From contig SJPJ01000001.1 in assembly GCA_007859835.1 (NCBI GenBank), positions 4,004,623-4,068,622 on the forward strand: 64,000 nucleotides of DNA, given 5' to 3'. Made by a program: the position numbers and the translations under genes. This document shows positions 1 to 10,213 of this stretch, piece by piece. This DNA comes from Novipirellula herctigrandis. GTDB lineage: Bacteria > Planctomycetota > Planctomycetia > Pirellulales > Pirellulaceae. Position 1 is the stretch's first letter. Every line of letters begins with the position of its first letter. The notes under the pieces are model-generated. The model did no database searches, was not told where the DNA came from, and saw only the letters and a list, made by a program, of their open reading frames with translations.

Positions 1-354
1 GCTAGCCGTTTGCCGATGCTGGTCCGTGTGACGACCAAGGATCATCAGAATGATTTTGACAACCTCTCGCTCCCCGTTATCGACGAACTGGCTCGGTTGC
101 TACAGCGGATGACCGGATGGCTTGAGACTATGATTCCGGATGCCGCGTACAATGTCCTGCTGCATACCCGGCCCCCCGGATCATCGGCCAACGAAGAAGC
201 ATTCCATTGGTCACTGGAATTTTTCCCTCGAATCAGCCGTTTGGCGGGTTTTGAATGGAGTAGCCAGTCCATGATCAACACGGTGCTTCCGGAAGTTGCC
301 ACGGAAAAGTACCGTGAATGTGCCAAAGCCGAAGACCCACGCCGCGTTCTATAG
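1..354 (+). CDS. galT: galactose-1-phosphate uridylyltransferase, C-terminal part (5' end outside window)
   Basis: The reading frame is open from the first base, so this is the last 117 codons of a gene that begins before the window. The visible part carries the GalT C-terminal signature HWSLEFFPRISRLAGFEW followed by an INTVLPE stretch, matching the family pattern of an HWH/HWS-type motif, P-R, then AGFEW. GalT moves UMP between UDP-glucose and galactose-1-phosphate in the Leloir pathway in the cytoplasm. The catalytic HPH motif must lie upstream and is not visible. A GH57 glucan enzyme follows 186 bases later on the same strand, which suggests a link between sugar-nucleotide and storage-glucan metabolism; this is inference from context. 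An internal TTG at 10 is not a credible start because the family is about 350 residues long. Confidence 0.88.
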   Translation, partial: ASRLPMLVRVTTKDHQNDFDNLSLPVIDELARLLQRMTGWLETMIPDAAYNVLLHTRPPGSSANEEAFHWSLEFFPRISRLAGFEWSSQSMINTVLPEVATEKYRECAKAEDPRRVL

Positions 355-540
355 CTGATTCCAGCTAGTGGTGCAGAGAATTTTGGCCCGGTGCGAGACT
401 TTCCGCCTCACCCTAGATGGCTACAATTTGGGTGAACAGTTTGCAGCGATTGGACCGATAGTAACAAAAAAGCGGTCGCCCAAATTGGGTCATCGGTTCA
501 CGTTCTAAACACAACATTCCACTCCCGCTACTAACAAAAT

Positions 541-2706
541 ATGACGCCACACGCATATTTGTGCCTCGTTTTGCACAACCACCAACCTATTGGCAACTTT
601 GATGGCGTCTTCGAGCAAGCCTACCAGGACAGCTATTTGCCGTTCATGGAAGTGTTTGAGCCGTTTGAAAAGCTGCAAATTTCGCTCCACACTTCTGGCC
701 CCTTGATGATGTGGTTGGCCGATCGGCATCCCGAATACATTGACCGATTGCGAATGTTGGTTGAATCGGGGCGAGTCGAAATCGTCGGTGGGCCACAATA
801 TGAACCGATCATGACGATGTTGCCGCGTCGCGACCGGATTGGCCAAATCCAAGCCTACAGCAATTGGCTGCAACGCACGCTCGGGGTAAGACCGCGAGGA
901 ATGTGGATGCCTGAGCGGGTCTGGGAATCCTCGCTGACAAGTGACGTGGTCGACGCTGGGATTGAATACACCGTTCTCGACGATTTCCATTTCCGGGCCG
1001 CGGGTCTTCGCGACCATGAATTGACCGGTTATTTCTTAACCGAAGACGATGGGCGACTACTGAAAGTCTTCCCCGGTTCGGAACGTCTGCGCTACACAAT
1101 CCCATTTCAACCGGCCAGCGAAACGGTTGCACATTGCCGCCAATTCGCCGAACAATCGCCTGGTGCGGTGTTAACCTTCGGGGACGACGGCGAGAAATTT
1201 GGTACGTGGCCTGATACGAAAGTTCACGTTTACGACAAAGGATGGCTACGTTCGTTTTTCACCGCGCTGAGCGAAAATACGGATTGGCTCAAAACCGTTT
1301 CGCTTGCCGATGCGGTCGCCCAAACCCCCTCGGCGGGCAAGGTGTATTTGCCCGATTGCAGTTACCGCGAAATGACCGAATGGGCACTGCCGGTCGAATC
1401 GCAAAAGAGCTTCGACGACGTCACCCATTCGATGGAAGATCACCCACAATGGGCCGACCTCAAACCTTTCATTCGTGGTGGATATTGGCGGAACTTTAAG
1501 TCAAAATACGACGAAACAAACGAGATGTACGCTCGGATGATGAGCGTCAGCAGCCGATTGGCAAAAGCCGAAACGACGGCGACCGACCAAGGGGTGATCG
1601 CCCAAATTCGCGACGACCTATACCGCGGTCAGTGCAATTGCCCCTATTGGCACGGCGCCTTTGGAGGCATTTACCTGCCTCACCTTCGTAATGCAATCTA
1701 TCAACATTTGATCGCCGCCGACAATCGCCTCAGCGAATTGGAAGGCCAAAACGATCAAACCGTCGCCGCCACAGCGGATGACTACAACTTCGACGGCCTT
1801 CAAGAAGTTCAACTCAGTAACAACCAATTGTGCGCATGGATCGCCCCCGGGCATGGCGGGCGGATGTACGAGCTTGATGTTCGCGAAATCCAGCATAATC
1901 TGCTTGCCACACTGCAACGACGCCCCGAAAACTACCACCGCAAAGTACTTGCAGGGCCCAACACCGGTGGCGATGAAGTCGCCAGCATCCACGACCGCGT
2001 TGTTTTCAAACAAGCGGACTTGGATCAACGATTGCAGTATGACCGTTACGCTCGGAAGAGCTTGATGGATCATTTCTACGATAATGACGCGGGCCTTCAA
2101 GCGGTTTCACGCGGCGAAGCAGAAGAGCGTGGTGACTTTGTCGATTTGCCTTACGAGACGAAACTGCGCCGCGGTGCGGATCGAGTCCAAGTGCAAATGC
2201 GACGTGATGGCAACGCCTGGGGAATTCCAATCACGTTGACCAAAGCGGTCACACTACAAGCCGGTAGTGACCGATTGTTGGTGACTTATTTGCTAGAGAA
2301 TTTGCCTCAAGACAATCCGCTGCATTTTGCGATTGAAATGAACTTTGCGGGTATGCCATCGGGCGCCGATGACCGTTATTTCTCGGACGTTGACGGCAAT
2401 CATCTTGGACAACTTGGCGAAGAGTTAGATTTGCAAGATGTACAAGGACTAAACCTATCCGATCGTTGGCTCGGTATCGACGTCTCATTACAAATCGATC
2501 GACCAAGCGGTGTTTGGGCCTTCCCGATTTCAACGGTCAGCCAAAGTGAATCGGGTTTTGAATTGGTTCATCAGAGTGTATGCGTCCAACCACATTGGAT
2601 TGTCACCGGCGACGCCGAAGGGCGTTGGGTAGTGCAAATCGAAATGGCCGCAACGTGTGAGCAGAAAACCGAAACAATCCACCAAGAACAAGTGATTCGG
2701 CTGTAA
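541..2706 (+). CDS. GH57 family 4-alpha-glucanotransferase / alpha-amylase
   Basis: 721 residues. The N-terminal GH57 barrel shows motif 1 HNHQP (residues 12-16), motif 2 GGPQYEP (about 83-89), motif 3 MWMPERVWE with the expected nucleophile Glu125, and motif 4 FGDDGEKFG with the expected acid Asp216. These positions are two residues shifted from Glu123/Asp214 of the characterised Thermococcus litoralis 4-alpha-glucanotransferase, and the long C-terminal half (about 300-721) matches the DUF1925 plus DUF1926 layout of that type. It should rearrange or hydrolyse alpha-1,4-glucans (glycogen, maltodextrin) in the cytoplasm; there is no signal peptide. It lies downstream of galT and ends just before a strong intrinsic terminator. 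Transferase versus hydrolase activity cannot be decided from sequence. Confidence 0.88.
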   Translation: MTPHAYLCLVLHNHQPIGNFDGVFEQAYQDSYLPFMEVFEPFEKLQISLHTSGPLMMWLADRHPEYIDRLRMLVESGRVEIVGGPQYEPIMTMLPRRDRIGQIQAYSNWLQRTLGVRPRGMWMPERVWESSLTSDVVDAGIEYTVLDDFHFRAAGLRDHELTGYFLTEDDGRLLKVFPGSERLRYTIPFQPASETVAHCRQFAEQSPGAVLTFGDDGEKFGTWPDTKVHVYDKGWLRSFFTALSENTDWLKTVSLADAVAQTPSAGKVYLPDCSYREMTEWALPVESQKSFDDVTHSMEDHPQWADLKPFIRGGYWRNFKSKYDETNEMYARMMSVSSRLAKAETTATDQGVIAQIRDDLYRGQCNCPYWHGAFGGIYLPHLRNAIYQHLIAADNRLSELEGQNDQTVAATADDYNFDGLQEVQLSNNQLCAWIAPGHGGRMYELDVREIQHNLLATLQRRPENYHRKVLAGPNTGGDEVASIHDRVVFKQADLDQRLQYDRYARKSLMDHFYDNDAGLQAVSRGEAEERGDFVDLPYETKLRRGADRVQVQMRRDGNAWGIPITLTKAVTLQAGSDRLLVTYLLENLPQDNPLHFAIEMNFAGMPSGADDRYFSDVDGNHLGQLGEELDLQDVQGLNLSDRWLGIDVSLQIDRPSGVWAFPISTVSQSESGFELVHQSVCVQPHWIVTGDAEGRWVVQIEMAATCEQKTETIHQEQVIRL

Positions 2707-2737
2707 TCCTTTTCGCCGGCAATCGTCGCGGCAGAGG

Positions 2738-2762
2738 GGGAAGTCGCAGAGACTTCCCTTTT
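2738..2762 (+). terminator. intrinsic terminator after the GH57 gene
   Basis: A perfect 8-bp stem, GGGAAGTC (2738-2745) pairing with GACTTCCC (2751-2758), has a 5-base loop and is followed by TTTT. It starts 31 bases after the GH57 stop and is oriented for the plus strand. Confidence 0.8.
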
Positions 2763-2803
2763 GGTGAAAGTAGCATTGAATGCTTCTGCCGTTTTCCGCG
2801 ACA

Positions 2804-3511
2804 TCATTTTAATGACGTTAATCGCATCACCCGAATCGGGTGCTCGGGATCGTCGGCTAAGTCGATCTTGTGCTCGACGTAGTGCCAACCGCGATCCTGA
2901 ATCCAACCGCGAAACTCGTTCGCGATGATGCGATAGGGATCACTCAATAGCACCTCGCCGCCGTCGGCGAGGTGATCTCGAAGGCAATGGTCCAACTCCG
3001 GCCAAAGCGTCCTCAAATACGTCACATCGCTTCCCAAAATCACGGGAAACTTGGTTTCAATCTTGTCGATTCCAAATCGTAGTCTCTGGACGTTGCATTT
3101 CGCTTGGTTCTGCTGAGACAGATTCAAAACGCTCATCCGCACCAACAAAAGTGGATCGTCGACCCCATCGGTTAACGTCGCACGAGCACCGCGGAGGACC
3201 GCCGCGATGCCAGCATGTCCGGTGCCACAGCCGAGTTCGAGGACCGGGACGTCGTCCAAAACGATGCGGTCCAGATAGCGGTCTAAACCCGATGCGGCTC
3301 GCCATGTGGTCGCCCAAAAGGGATCGATCACCCCTTCTTCGCCAGCGTCTTGTCGCTCGCACGCTTCAATCAACATCCCCTCGGGATCGGCGGCGACGGC
3401 AAGCCGATACGGCTGGTCGGCGATCAAAACTTCGTCCCACTGCCACTTGAAACGCTCCGTGGCGAGGGCAGCGAGTTGATCGAACGATTCGGAGGATTCA
3501 GGCTGAGACAT
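2804..3511 (-). CDS. class I SAM-dependent methyltransferase (METTL21/NNT1-like)
   Basis: 235 residues from an ATG at 3511 (MSQPESSESF); the frame extends upstream, but that extension has no family resemblance. Motif I is LELGCGTGHAG at about residue 90, followed by a hydrophobic strand and an acidic motif II region (TLTDG). The WATTWRAASGLDRYL segment just before motif I resembles the FG-W-x-A-Gx-LA-x-YL region of the family that includes eukaryotic METTL21-type lysine methyltransferases and bacterial homologues. It should transfer a methyl group from S-adenosylmethionine, possibly to a protein; the substrate is unknown. The gene is alone, convergent with the GH57 gene, and probably cytoplasmic. 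Confidence 0.75.
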   Translation of the reverse strand: MSQPESSESFDQLAALATERFKWQWDEVLIADQPYRLAVAADPEGMLIEACERQDAGEEGVIDPFWATTWRAASGLDRYLDRIVLDDVPVLELGCGTGHAGIAAVLRGARATLTDGVDDPLLLVRMSVLNLSQQNQAKCNVQRLRFGIDKIETKFPVILGSDVTYLRTLWPELDHCLRDHLADGGEVLLSDPYRIIANEFRGWIQDRGWHYVEHKIDLADDPEHPIRVMRLTSLK

Positions 3512-3688
3512 TAATACAAGCAAATAGAGAAGCGGTGGGTGATGCAGGTTATTGTCGACTTTCAATGAGGACTGCAAAGGGGCCGAGCAAGGTGATCACG
3601 TTTCGGTTTCACGGCGAATTCGTCATGTTCCACACGAACTTTTTGTCCTCAATCGGCAATTTCTTCGCCACTCTGGGGCTTTTCTCGG

Positions 3689-3718
3689 TTGTGATCAATA
3701 GAAATCGATTCGTATACT
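3689..3718 (+). promoter_or_regulatory. candidate sigma70-type promoter of the lptD-like gene
   Basis: TTGTGA (3689-3694), an 18-base spacer, then TATACT (3713-3718). It lies 35 bases before the start codon, with an AAAGGAAA ribosome-binding sequence (3736-3743) in between. Read by eye only; planctomycete promoters are poorly defined. Confidence 0.35.
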
Positions 3719-3752
3719 CCGACCGACTCTAACTCAAAGGAAACCTTCGCAA

Positions 3753-6700
3753 TTGGTCGGCATGGACGCCACCGCTGATAGACGAATGACCGAGAAAACG
3801 TCCACCGGGCGAATCTCGGAATTCACCGCTGCGCACCGGCGGTTCCTTCTATTCTTTGCGATGCTGGTCGTTTCCTTGAGCAGTTGGATGTTGCATGCGG
3901 ATGAAGTGGAAATCAGTTCCGACCCGCTGCGTGTCAGCGGCAACGTGATCTATCGCTGGAAAATCGGTAACGCTCAGGCATCGCTTCTCGAAGGCGACTG
4001 CACGCTCGAGCATGCTGGCCAACGATTGTCGGCCCGATCGATCTTGTTGGTCGTCAGTGGCGATATTGGACGAGTGCACACCGAAGTCGTCGCCGAAGGC
4101 GTGCAGATGGTAGACAGGCAGCAGACCGGACCAAAGCAACTCAGGTTCGAAACCTTGGCGGACCCTGAAATCCAAGCACCGCTTTACCGAGGTGAGCCCG
4201 AAAATCCACCGGCACTACTGCGCTACTTGAAACCGCAACGATTGGGGCAGGCAACCGATCCGATCGCCCAAGTGCAATTTCAAGATCCCCAAACGGTCGT
4301 CCCCCATTCGCTTGGATCCCCGACGCAAAATTCACCGGCGTTTGCTCCCCCGGTACTCAATACGCCGATGATCTACGGCGACCCAACGTATCCGCCCCAA
4401 TCACCTAACCAAACGCAGCCAAATTATCCAAATGGAATGATCGGTGATTACCCTTCGCCAATCGATTCGCCTATATCACCACCCAACCAAGATCCACTGA
4501 CGAACCAAATCCCGCAGACAAGTTTTGCGCCGCCGATGCCGGCCTCTCCGATCACCATGTCCGATGGCGCAACCACCGGTGGATTCCAATTCTTTGTTGA
4601 CGGTGGAAATCGCAGTGTCGAATTGCTTGCACGGGGCGCGTCGATGCCACCGCAAATCGATTGGTCGAACCGACCGGAAACGGGCGAATCGGTAATTGTC
4701 GCGCGTGGGGGCGTCACGATTTTGGTCCGCGACGTGTCGGCGCAAATGCCCAGCGGCGAAGTGATGCAACTTGGAACGATTTCCTTGTCCGCTGATCGCA
4801 TCGTTGGTTGGCTACCGCTCACGACGAACTTGTTCAACGGGACGGAATCGTTGAGCCAGGCAGAGGGAGAACTCTATCTCGAAGGCGATATCGTTTTCCG
4901 GCAAGGTGAACGGATCATTTACGCCGACGCGATGTACTACAACGTTACTCGCGAAGTCGGTGTCGTCTTGGAAGCCGAAACCATCACCACGATTCCTGAG
5001 TACCAGGGAATCGCTCGATTGAAAGCGGACGTCCTGCAACAAGTGGGGCGAGGCAATTTTGTCGCCTTCGATGCCGCCGTGACAACAAGCCGAATGGGAG
5101 TGCCACGGTATTGGCTTCAAAGCGAACGCTTGCAATTAAACGACCGCAATACCTCCGTCATCGATCCAGCAACTGGTGCGACCTCGATCCGACGCGATCC
5201 GTTCGTGAGCAGCCGCGACAACTTCGTTTACTTTGGTGGTATGCCCATTCTATATTGGCCCCGTTTTTCGAGTTCCCTGCGTGATCCAAACCTCTTTATC
5301 AGCGATCTGAAGGTTGGCAATGATAGTATTTTTGGAACGCAAGCCCTAGTCGATTGGAACTTGCTCCAACTGTTTGGAGTCGACAATGCACCACCAGGTT
5401 TGAAATGGGAACTTTCCACCGACTATCTGAGTGACCGCGGGCCGGCACTCGGAACACTGCTGAGCTACCAACTCCCAGGCCTATTCGGTATTCCTGGAAA
5501 AACCAACGGCTCCCTCGACGCTTGGTTCATAAATGACAAAGGGACCGATACGCTCGGGGGTAATCGCAGGAACTTGCCACCGGAAACGTCCAATCGCGGA
5601 CGGGCGATTTTCCGACATCGACAAGAAATGCAAAATGGCTACGAATTCATCGCAGAATTTGGCTGGATTAGTGATCGCAATTTCGAAGAACAATATTTTG
5701 AAAACGAATGGGACCGCGATAAGAACAAAGACACCTCGCTAAGGCTCCGAAAATACTACCACAGCAATCTGTTCGAGCTGTCGGCCCAAGCTCAAACGAA
5801 TGATTTCTTTCAGCAAACCGAGCAGCTTCCGGCGCTCGATCACTATTTGATCGGCGGGTCGCTATTCGCCGATTGGCTGACATGGTCAGCACATAATCAC
5901 ATTAGCTACACGAAATTAAACGCAGCCGACACGGCGACAAATCCAGCCGAGGCCGCCGGTATGACGATGCTGCCGGGCGAGATGGATGCCGAAGGAATCA
6001 TCGCTCGTACGCGGCAAGAATTGGCTCTTCCGGTTCAAGCAGGCCCAGTGAAAGTGGTCCCTTATGTTTCCGGCGAAGCGGCTCGGTACGGTGAAGCGGC
6101 CGATGGTACTCCGCTAACACGAATACTCGGCCAAGGTGGCGTCAGGGCCAGCTTGCCGATGTCACGTGTTGATCCCACGATCCAAAGTAGCCTGCTGAAT
6201 ATTCGCGGCCTCGCGCATAAACTTGAATGGACCGCCGACTATTTCTATGCCGACAGCAATACGGACTTCGAAGAGTTACCGCTATACGATCCGCTAGACG
6301 ATCACGCCCAGCAACAATTCCGGCGCAGGTTCATAGTGAGCGACTACGGCGGCATATTGCCAGCGAGATTTGACCCGCGAACGTACGCGTTGCGCAATGG
6401 AACGCAAAAATACATCACCAGTGGCAGCGATGTGATTGCCGACGACTTGCAGCAAATTCGGCTTGGCTTGAACCAGCGTTGGCAAACCAAACGAGGCTTG
6501 CCCGGACGAGAACGAATCGTCGATCTGTTTCAATTCGATACCGATCTGTTGATCTTTCCCGATGCCGATCGTGACAATTTTGGCGAAACGGTTGGTCCGG
6601 CGACCTATGACATGGCCTATCACATTGGAGATCGCGTCAGTCTTTTGAGTGACGGCTATTTTGACTTCTTCGATTCGGGCCTTCGATCCCTCAGCGCCGG

Positions 6701-7052
6701 TGTGCGAACAAGCCGGCCCGGTGTGGGCGATGTCTACTTTGGACTTTTGTCGCTGCAGGGACCGATTAGCAGTACGGTCTTCCGCAGCATGGTCGACTAT
6801 CGGCTGAATGAAAAATGGATCTGGTCATCGGCCACGACGTATGACTTTGGCGAAGCCGGCAATGTTGGCCAATCCTTTGGTCTAACGCGAATTGGTGAAT
6901 CGTTGCTAGTGCGTCTGGGAATCAACATCGACCGCGGTCGAGACAACGTTGGATTCGGGTTTACGATTGAACCACGTTTTTGGCCATCACCGCGGCTCGG
7001 TCGCGTCGGTGGCCAAATGATCCCACCGCCTGGCGTTGAGGGACTTGAGTGA
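3753..7052 (+). CDS. lptD: LptD/OstA-like outer-membrane LPS-assembly protein
   Basis: 1099 residues from TTG 3753 (ATG 3762 is also possible; an AAAGGAAA site fits either). Residues about 29-50 form a signal peptide (FLLFFAMLVV, cleavage likely after MLHA). Two OstA-like stretches follow (about 50-130 and 310-430), including DAMYYNVTREVG, which resembles the LptA/LptD-N beta-jellyroll repeat. They are separated by a Pro/Asn/Gln-rich linker at about 175-265. The remainder resembles the LptD barrel, with GGMPILYWP matching the family's 'P.fy.P' region and an LQLFG..APPG..W segment. LptD inserts lipopolysaccharide in the outer leaflet. It is longer than E. coli LptD (784) because of the linker, and the chain runs about 20 residues past the apparent last strand. 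Its stop overlaps the next gene. Confidence 0.8.
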   Translation: MVGMDATADRRMTEKTSTGRISEFTAAHRRFLLFFAMLVVSLSSWMLHADEVEISSDPLRVSGNVIYRWKIGNAQASLLEGDCTLEHAGQRLSARSILLVVSGDIGRVHTEVVAEGVQMVDRQQTGPKQLRFETLADPEIQAPLYRGEPENPPALLRYLKPQRLGQATDPIAQVQFQDPQTVVPHSLGSPTQNSPAFAPPVLNTPMIYGDPTYPPQSPNQTQPNYPNGMIGDYPSPIDSPISPPNQDPLTNQIPQTSFAPPMPASPITMSDGATTGGFQFFVDGGNRSVELLARGASMPPQIDWSNRPETGESVIVARGGVTILVRDVSAQMPSGEVMQLGTISLSADRIVGWLPLTTNLFNGTESLSQAEGELYLEGDIVFRQGERIIYADAMYYNVTREVGVVLEAETITTIPEYQGIARLKADVLQQVGRGNFVAFDAAVTTSRMGVPRYWLQSERLQLNDRNTSVIDPATGATSIRRDPFVSSRDNFVYFGGMPILYWPRFSSSLRDPNLFISDLKVGNDSIFGTQALVDWNLLQLFGVDNAPPGLKWELSTDYLSDRGPALGTLLSYQLPGLFGIPGKTNGSLDAWFINDKGTDTLGGNRRNLPPETSNRGRAIFRHRQEMQNGYEFIAEFGWISDRNFEEQYFENEWDRDKNKDTSLRLRKYYHSNLFELSAQAQTNDFFQQTEQLPALDHYLIGGSLFADWLTWSAHNHISYTKLNAADTATNPAEAAGMTMLPGEMDAEGIIARTRQELALPVQAGPVKVVPYVSGEAARYGEAADGTPLTRILGQGGVRASLPMSRVDPTIQSSLLNIRGLAHKLEWTADYFYADSNTDFEELPLYDPLDDHAQQQFRRRFIVSDYGGILPARFDPRTYALRNGTQKYITSGSDVIADDLQQIRLGLNQRWQTKRGLPGRERIVDLFQFDTDLLIFPDADRDNFGETVGPATYDMAYHIGDRVSLLSDGYFDFFDSGLRSLSAGVRTSRPGVGDVYFGLLSLQGPISSTVFRSMVDYRLNEKWIWSSATTYDFGEAGNVGQSFGLTRIGESLLVRLGINIDRGRDNVGFGFTIEPRFWPSPRLGRVGGQMIPPPGVEGLE

Positions 7053-7408
7053 TGAACGGACGGAGTAGCTGGGCTCACAAATTCGCCGTTGCGTTTCGAG
7101 GACTGGGCATTTCGATTTGCGACCAGTCGAGTTTCTGGGTTCATTTGCCAATTGCAGTAGCCGTCTTGATAATCGCGTTGTTCCTGCACCTCGAAACATG
7201 GCGTTGGGCCATGTTGGTTTGCATGATCACAATCGTGCTTTCGGCAGAGTTAATGAACACGGCGATTGAGCGGTTATGCAAACGCTTGCATCCCGAGCAC
7301 GACGAAGTAATCGGCAACGTATTGGACACAGCCGCTGCCGCCGTCCTGGTCGCCGGCCTTGGAGCCGCAGTCGTCGGCCTGATTGTCATTGGCGACGCGA
7401 TTCTATAG
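7052..7408 (+). CDS. dgkA: diacylglycerol kinase family membrane protein (DgkA type)
   Basis: 118 residues with three membrane segments (about 28-47, 49-66 and 94-115). ELMNTAIERLC matches the DgkA signature E-x-x-N-T-A-I-E, which binds nucleotide-Mg. The later conserved 'A-K-D' is read here as V-L-D (NVLDTAAAAV), so the Lys that is important in E. coli DgkA is absent while the Asp is kept. The enzyme would phosphorylate diacylglycerol or undecaprenol in the inner membrane. The start is ATG 7052, which overlaps the upstream lptD TGA (TGATG; a GTG lies at 7049), so translation is probably coupled. Co-expression of an LPS transporter with a lipid kinase fits envelope lipid recycling. Activity is uncertain because of the Lys change. 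Confidence 0.75.
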   Translation: MNGRSSWAHKFAVAFRGLGISICDQSSFWVHLPIAVAVLIIALFLHLETWRWAMLVCMITIVLSAELMNTAIERLCKRLHPEHDEVIGNVLDTAAAAVLVAGLGAAVVGLIVIGDAIL

Positions 7409-7462
7409 CCAAAGCCCCCGATCGCCCGATTGGTTCGCCATCTCCATTGGGAATGTCGATTA

Positions 7463-10213
7463 TCAAATGGCCGAATTTTTCGAGACACCGCAACTGTATA
7501 ACACGGGTAGAACGAGAAGATTAACCAGTGTCGCGCCAACAAGGCCGTAGAGAATCACTAGCGCCATTGGGTATTCGATCTCTTGCCCAGGAAGTTCACC
7601 AGTGACAATCAGCGGGACGAGTGCGAGGCCAGTCGTCAGTGCCGTCATCAATATTGGTGCAAGACGCTCTTCGGCTCCACGTATAATGAGTGCACGCCCG
7701 GTCAAGTCGGGGTCCTCCGTCGCCAAATGACGGTAGTGGCTGATCAACATAATTGCATTTCGAGCGGCGATACCGAGCACGGTCACGAACCCGACCAGGG
7801 ATCCGAGCGAGATAATGCCGCCACCCGCGAAGACACCCAATAACCCGCTGGCAAGTGCGAGTGGCAGAGCGAACAAGATCAACAGCACCACGCGCCAACT
7901 TTCAAAGTCGATATAGAGAATAATGGTGATCGCAAGAATGGACCCGAGCGACAGAAGGAACAATCGCTGACGGGACGCTTTCGCTTCGGCGTATTCTCCT
8001 AGAAACTCTGGGTGATAGCCGGTTTTGAAGTCAACCCTCGTAAGCACGGCGTTTTCAATATCGGTCGCAACGGAAGCCAAATCACGGCCTGCGACATTGC
8101 AAGTGACATCGAGACGACGAGACGCTCCTTCACGCTGGATCACATTGGGGGCCGGTACGATCGTCACACTCGCGACGCTGCGAAGCGGCACTTGGGCACC
8201 CGACGGTGTGTCGATCATTAAATCGCCGAGCGTCCGCAAGTCGGTTCGCAAATATTCCGCTCCGCGCACAACGACCGGAAAGATTGCTTGATCCCGATAC
8301 ATCTCCCCCACCTGCATTCCGTTGACAAGTGTCGTGACGCTCTGCACCAACATGCCGGGCGTCAACCCGAATTGCGATGCTGCATCTACGTTCAAATCGA
8401 TCGCGATCTGAGGAACCAAAACTTGCGGTTCGACCCTCAATGTCGTGACACCCTCGATCGGTTTGATTACCGATTCAATTTCAACGGCGGTCGATCGCAG
8501 TTGTTCAAGATCAGGACCGTACAGCCGAACCACAATCGAAGCACTTGTTCCGGTCAGCACTTCCTTGATGCGTTCGGTTAGATACGTTAATAGGTCACGA
8601 TAGAGTCTGGGATAACCGTCGACGATCGTTTGGACTTCTGCGACGGTGGAATCGTAGTCCTTGTTATCGTCAATGCTAATCCAAAGCTCGGTAAAGTTGG
8701 GGCCGACCACTTCATCCGCAACCGTCGCCCGACCAATATGCGATCCAAAGTTACGGACACCATCGACCGCCATCAATTCGTCACTGGCACGAAGCGTAAT
8801 ACGGTCCATGGCATCGATTCCGATACCTGGCTTTTCGACCCAGTGCATCAAAAAATCGGTCTCACGGAATTTGGGCATTAACTGTTCGCCCAATTGCGGA
8901 ATGGTCGCGATGAGAGTCACGAACATAACAGCAGTGACAGCGAGAGTCCCCCATTTCAAACGCAACGCTAAGCCAAGCACCGATCGATAAATTCTTCTTA
9001 GCATCCGCACCAATGGCCCATCGCTGGAATGACGCTCAGCCGACTTCGGCAGCAACAATAGCGACATTGCAGGCGTGACAGTCAATGCGACCAACAACGA
9101 TGCCAGAATAGCCAAGATATAGGCAGCCGCCAGCGGGCGAAAGAAGGCACCGGCAAGCCCCGTGAGGAAAAACACGGGCAAGAAAGCCAGCACCACAATC
9201 ACCGTCGCATAGACCACAGAACTACGAACTTCCATCGACGCATCAAACACGACGGTGAAAGCACTGCGGGGTTTTTCGAACTGCGAATTCAACCGCAAGC
9301 GACGCATGATGTTTTCAACGTCAATAATTGCATCGTCAACGACTTCGCCGAGCGCGATGACAAGTCCCGCTAGCACCATCGTGTTGACGGTCCCACCTCG
9401 GTAATAGAGGACCATCACAGCCGCCAATAACGACAAGGGTATCGCAGTCGCACTGATGACCGCACACCGCCAATCGAACAGGAACAACAGCAGCACGATC
9501 ACAACCAAAACACAACCTAGCAACATCGAATGACTGAGGTTACTGAGTGCTCGCTCGATGAACGTCGCTGGTCGAAACACAGTCGTATCGTACTCGACTT
9601 CCCCCATGGCAGGTTTCAACTCCGCCATCGCTTTCTCGACGTTTTTAGTCACATCAAGCGTGTTTGCCCAAGGCTGTTTTTCAACGATCAATAGCAGTCC
9701 AGGACGGCTATTAATGATCGCATCGCCGATCGGCGGTGCGTAGTCATACGTAACCTCGGCGACGTCTTTGATTCTCAGCGGCGTGCCGGGCGACGGCGGC
9801 GTGTTCGCTACCGCTACTTTGGCGGCACTTGCTGTACGGAAACCAATCACGATCTCGCCGAGCTGCTCAGGCGTATAAACCGCAGGCACGTGACGCAGTG
9901 CCAATCTTTGGTTTGCGGTATCGACAAAGCCGCCTGCGCCGACCGCGGTGGCATCACGCACCGTTTGCAAAATCGAATCCAGCGTCACATTGTTCGCTCG
10001 CAAACGATCCGGATCCACAACGACCTGCAACTGCGGTTCTTTCTCGCCCCACACTGCGACGTTTGCCACCCCCGCGATCGACATCAACCGTGGACGGATC
10101 GTCCATTTAGTCAAAACCGTCATGTCCATCTGTGTCTGCGTGTCAGACCACAAACCGATCTTCAAACAACGACTCAGCGAAGACAGAGGTGGAAGAATCA
10201 CGGGCGGTCGCAC
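7463..10213 (-). CDS. CusA/CzcA-like heavy-metal RND efflux pump, 5'-truncated (likely pseudogene)
   Basis: The open frame is 916 residues, whereas this RND subfamily is about 1020-1060. The first residues ([14 protein letters not shown], then [12 protein letters not shown]) align with roughly residue 130 onward of CusA/CzcA proteins, so the first membrane helix and the PN1 porter subdomain are missing. The rest is intact: the proton-relay helix [15 protein letters not shown], the second porter half, and a last helix cluster ending near VLPVLYSCG. There is no ribosome-binding site or family-like start near 10213. Immediately upstream the frame meets the start of a TolC-like lipoprotein gene (10143-10352) in another reading frame. 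A deletion removing the rest of that gene, the adaptor gene and the pump's start explains this. The product should not form a working pump. Confidence 0.82.
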   Translation of the reverse strand: MRPPVILPPLSSLSRCLKIGLWSDTQTQMDMTVLTKWTIRPRLMSIAGVANVAVWGEKEPQLQVVVDPDRLRANNVTLDSILQTVRDATAVGAGGFVDTANQRLALRHVPAVYTPEQLGEIVIGFRTASAAKVAVANTPPSPGTPLRIKDVAEVTYDYAPPIGDAIINSRPGLLLIVEKQPWANTLDVTKNVEKAMAELKPAMGEVEYDTTVFRPATFIERALSNLSHSMLLGCVLVVIVLLLFLFDWRCAVISATAIPLSLLAAVMVLYYRGGTVNTMVLAGLVIALGEVVDDAIIDVENIMRRLRLNSQFEKPRSAFTVVFDASMEVRSSVVYATVIVVLAFLPVFFLTGLAGAFFRPLAAAYILAILASLLVALTVTPAMSLLLLPKSAERHSSDGPLVRMLRRIYRSVLGLALRLKWGTLAVTAVMFVTLIATIPQLGEQLMPKFRETDFLMHWVEKPGIGIDAMDRITLRASDELMAVDGVRNFGSHIGRATVADEVVGPNFTELWISIDDNKDYDSTVAEVQTIVDGYPRLYRDLLTYLTERIKEVLTGTSASIVVRLYGPDLEQLRSTAVEIESVIKPIEGVTTLRVEPQVLVPQIAIDLNVDAASQFGLTPGMLVQSVTTLVNGMQVGEMYRDQAIFPVVVRGAEYLRTDLRTLGDLMIDTPSGAQVPLRSVASVTIVPAPNVIQREGASRRLDVTCNVAGRDLASVATDIENAVLTRVDFKTGYHPEFLGEYAEAKASRQRLFLLSLGSILAITIILYIDFESWRVVLLILFALPLALASGLLGVFAGGGIISLGSLVGFVTVLGIAARNAIMLISHYRHLATEDPDLTGRALIIRGAEERLAPILMTALTTGLALVPLIVTGELPGQEIEYPMALVILYGLVGATLVNLLVLPVLYSCGVSKNSAI

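Noticed and set aside
3535-3732. 65-codon plus-strand frame before lptD
   Set aside because: Overlaps the candidate promoter of lptD, with no recognised features.
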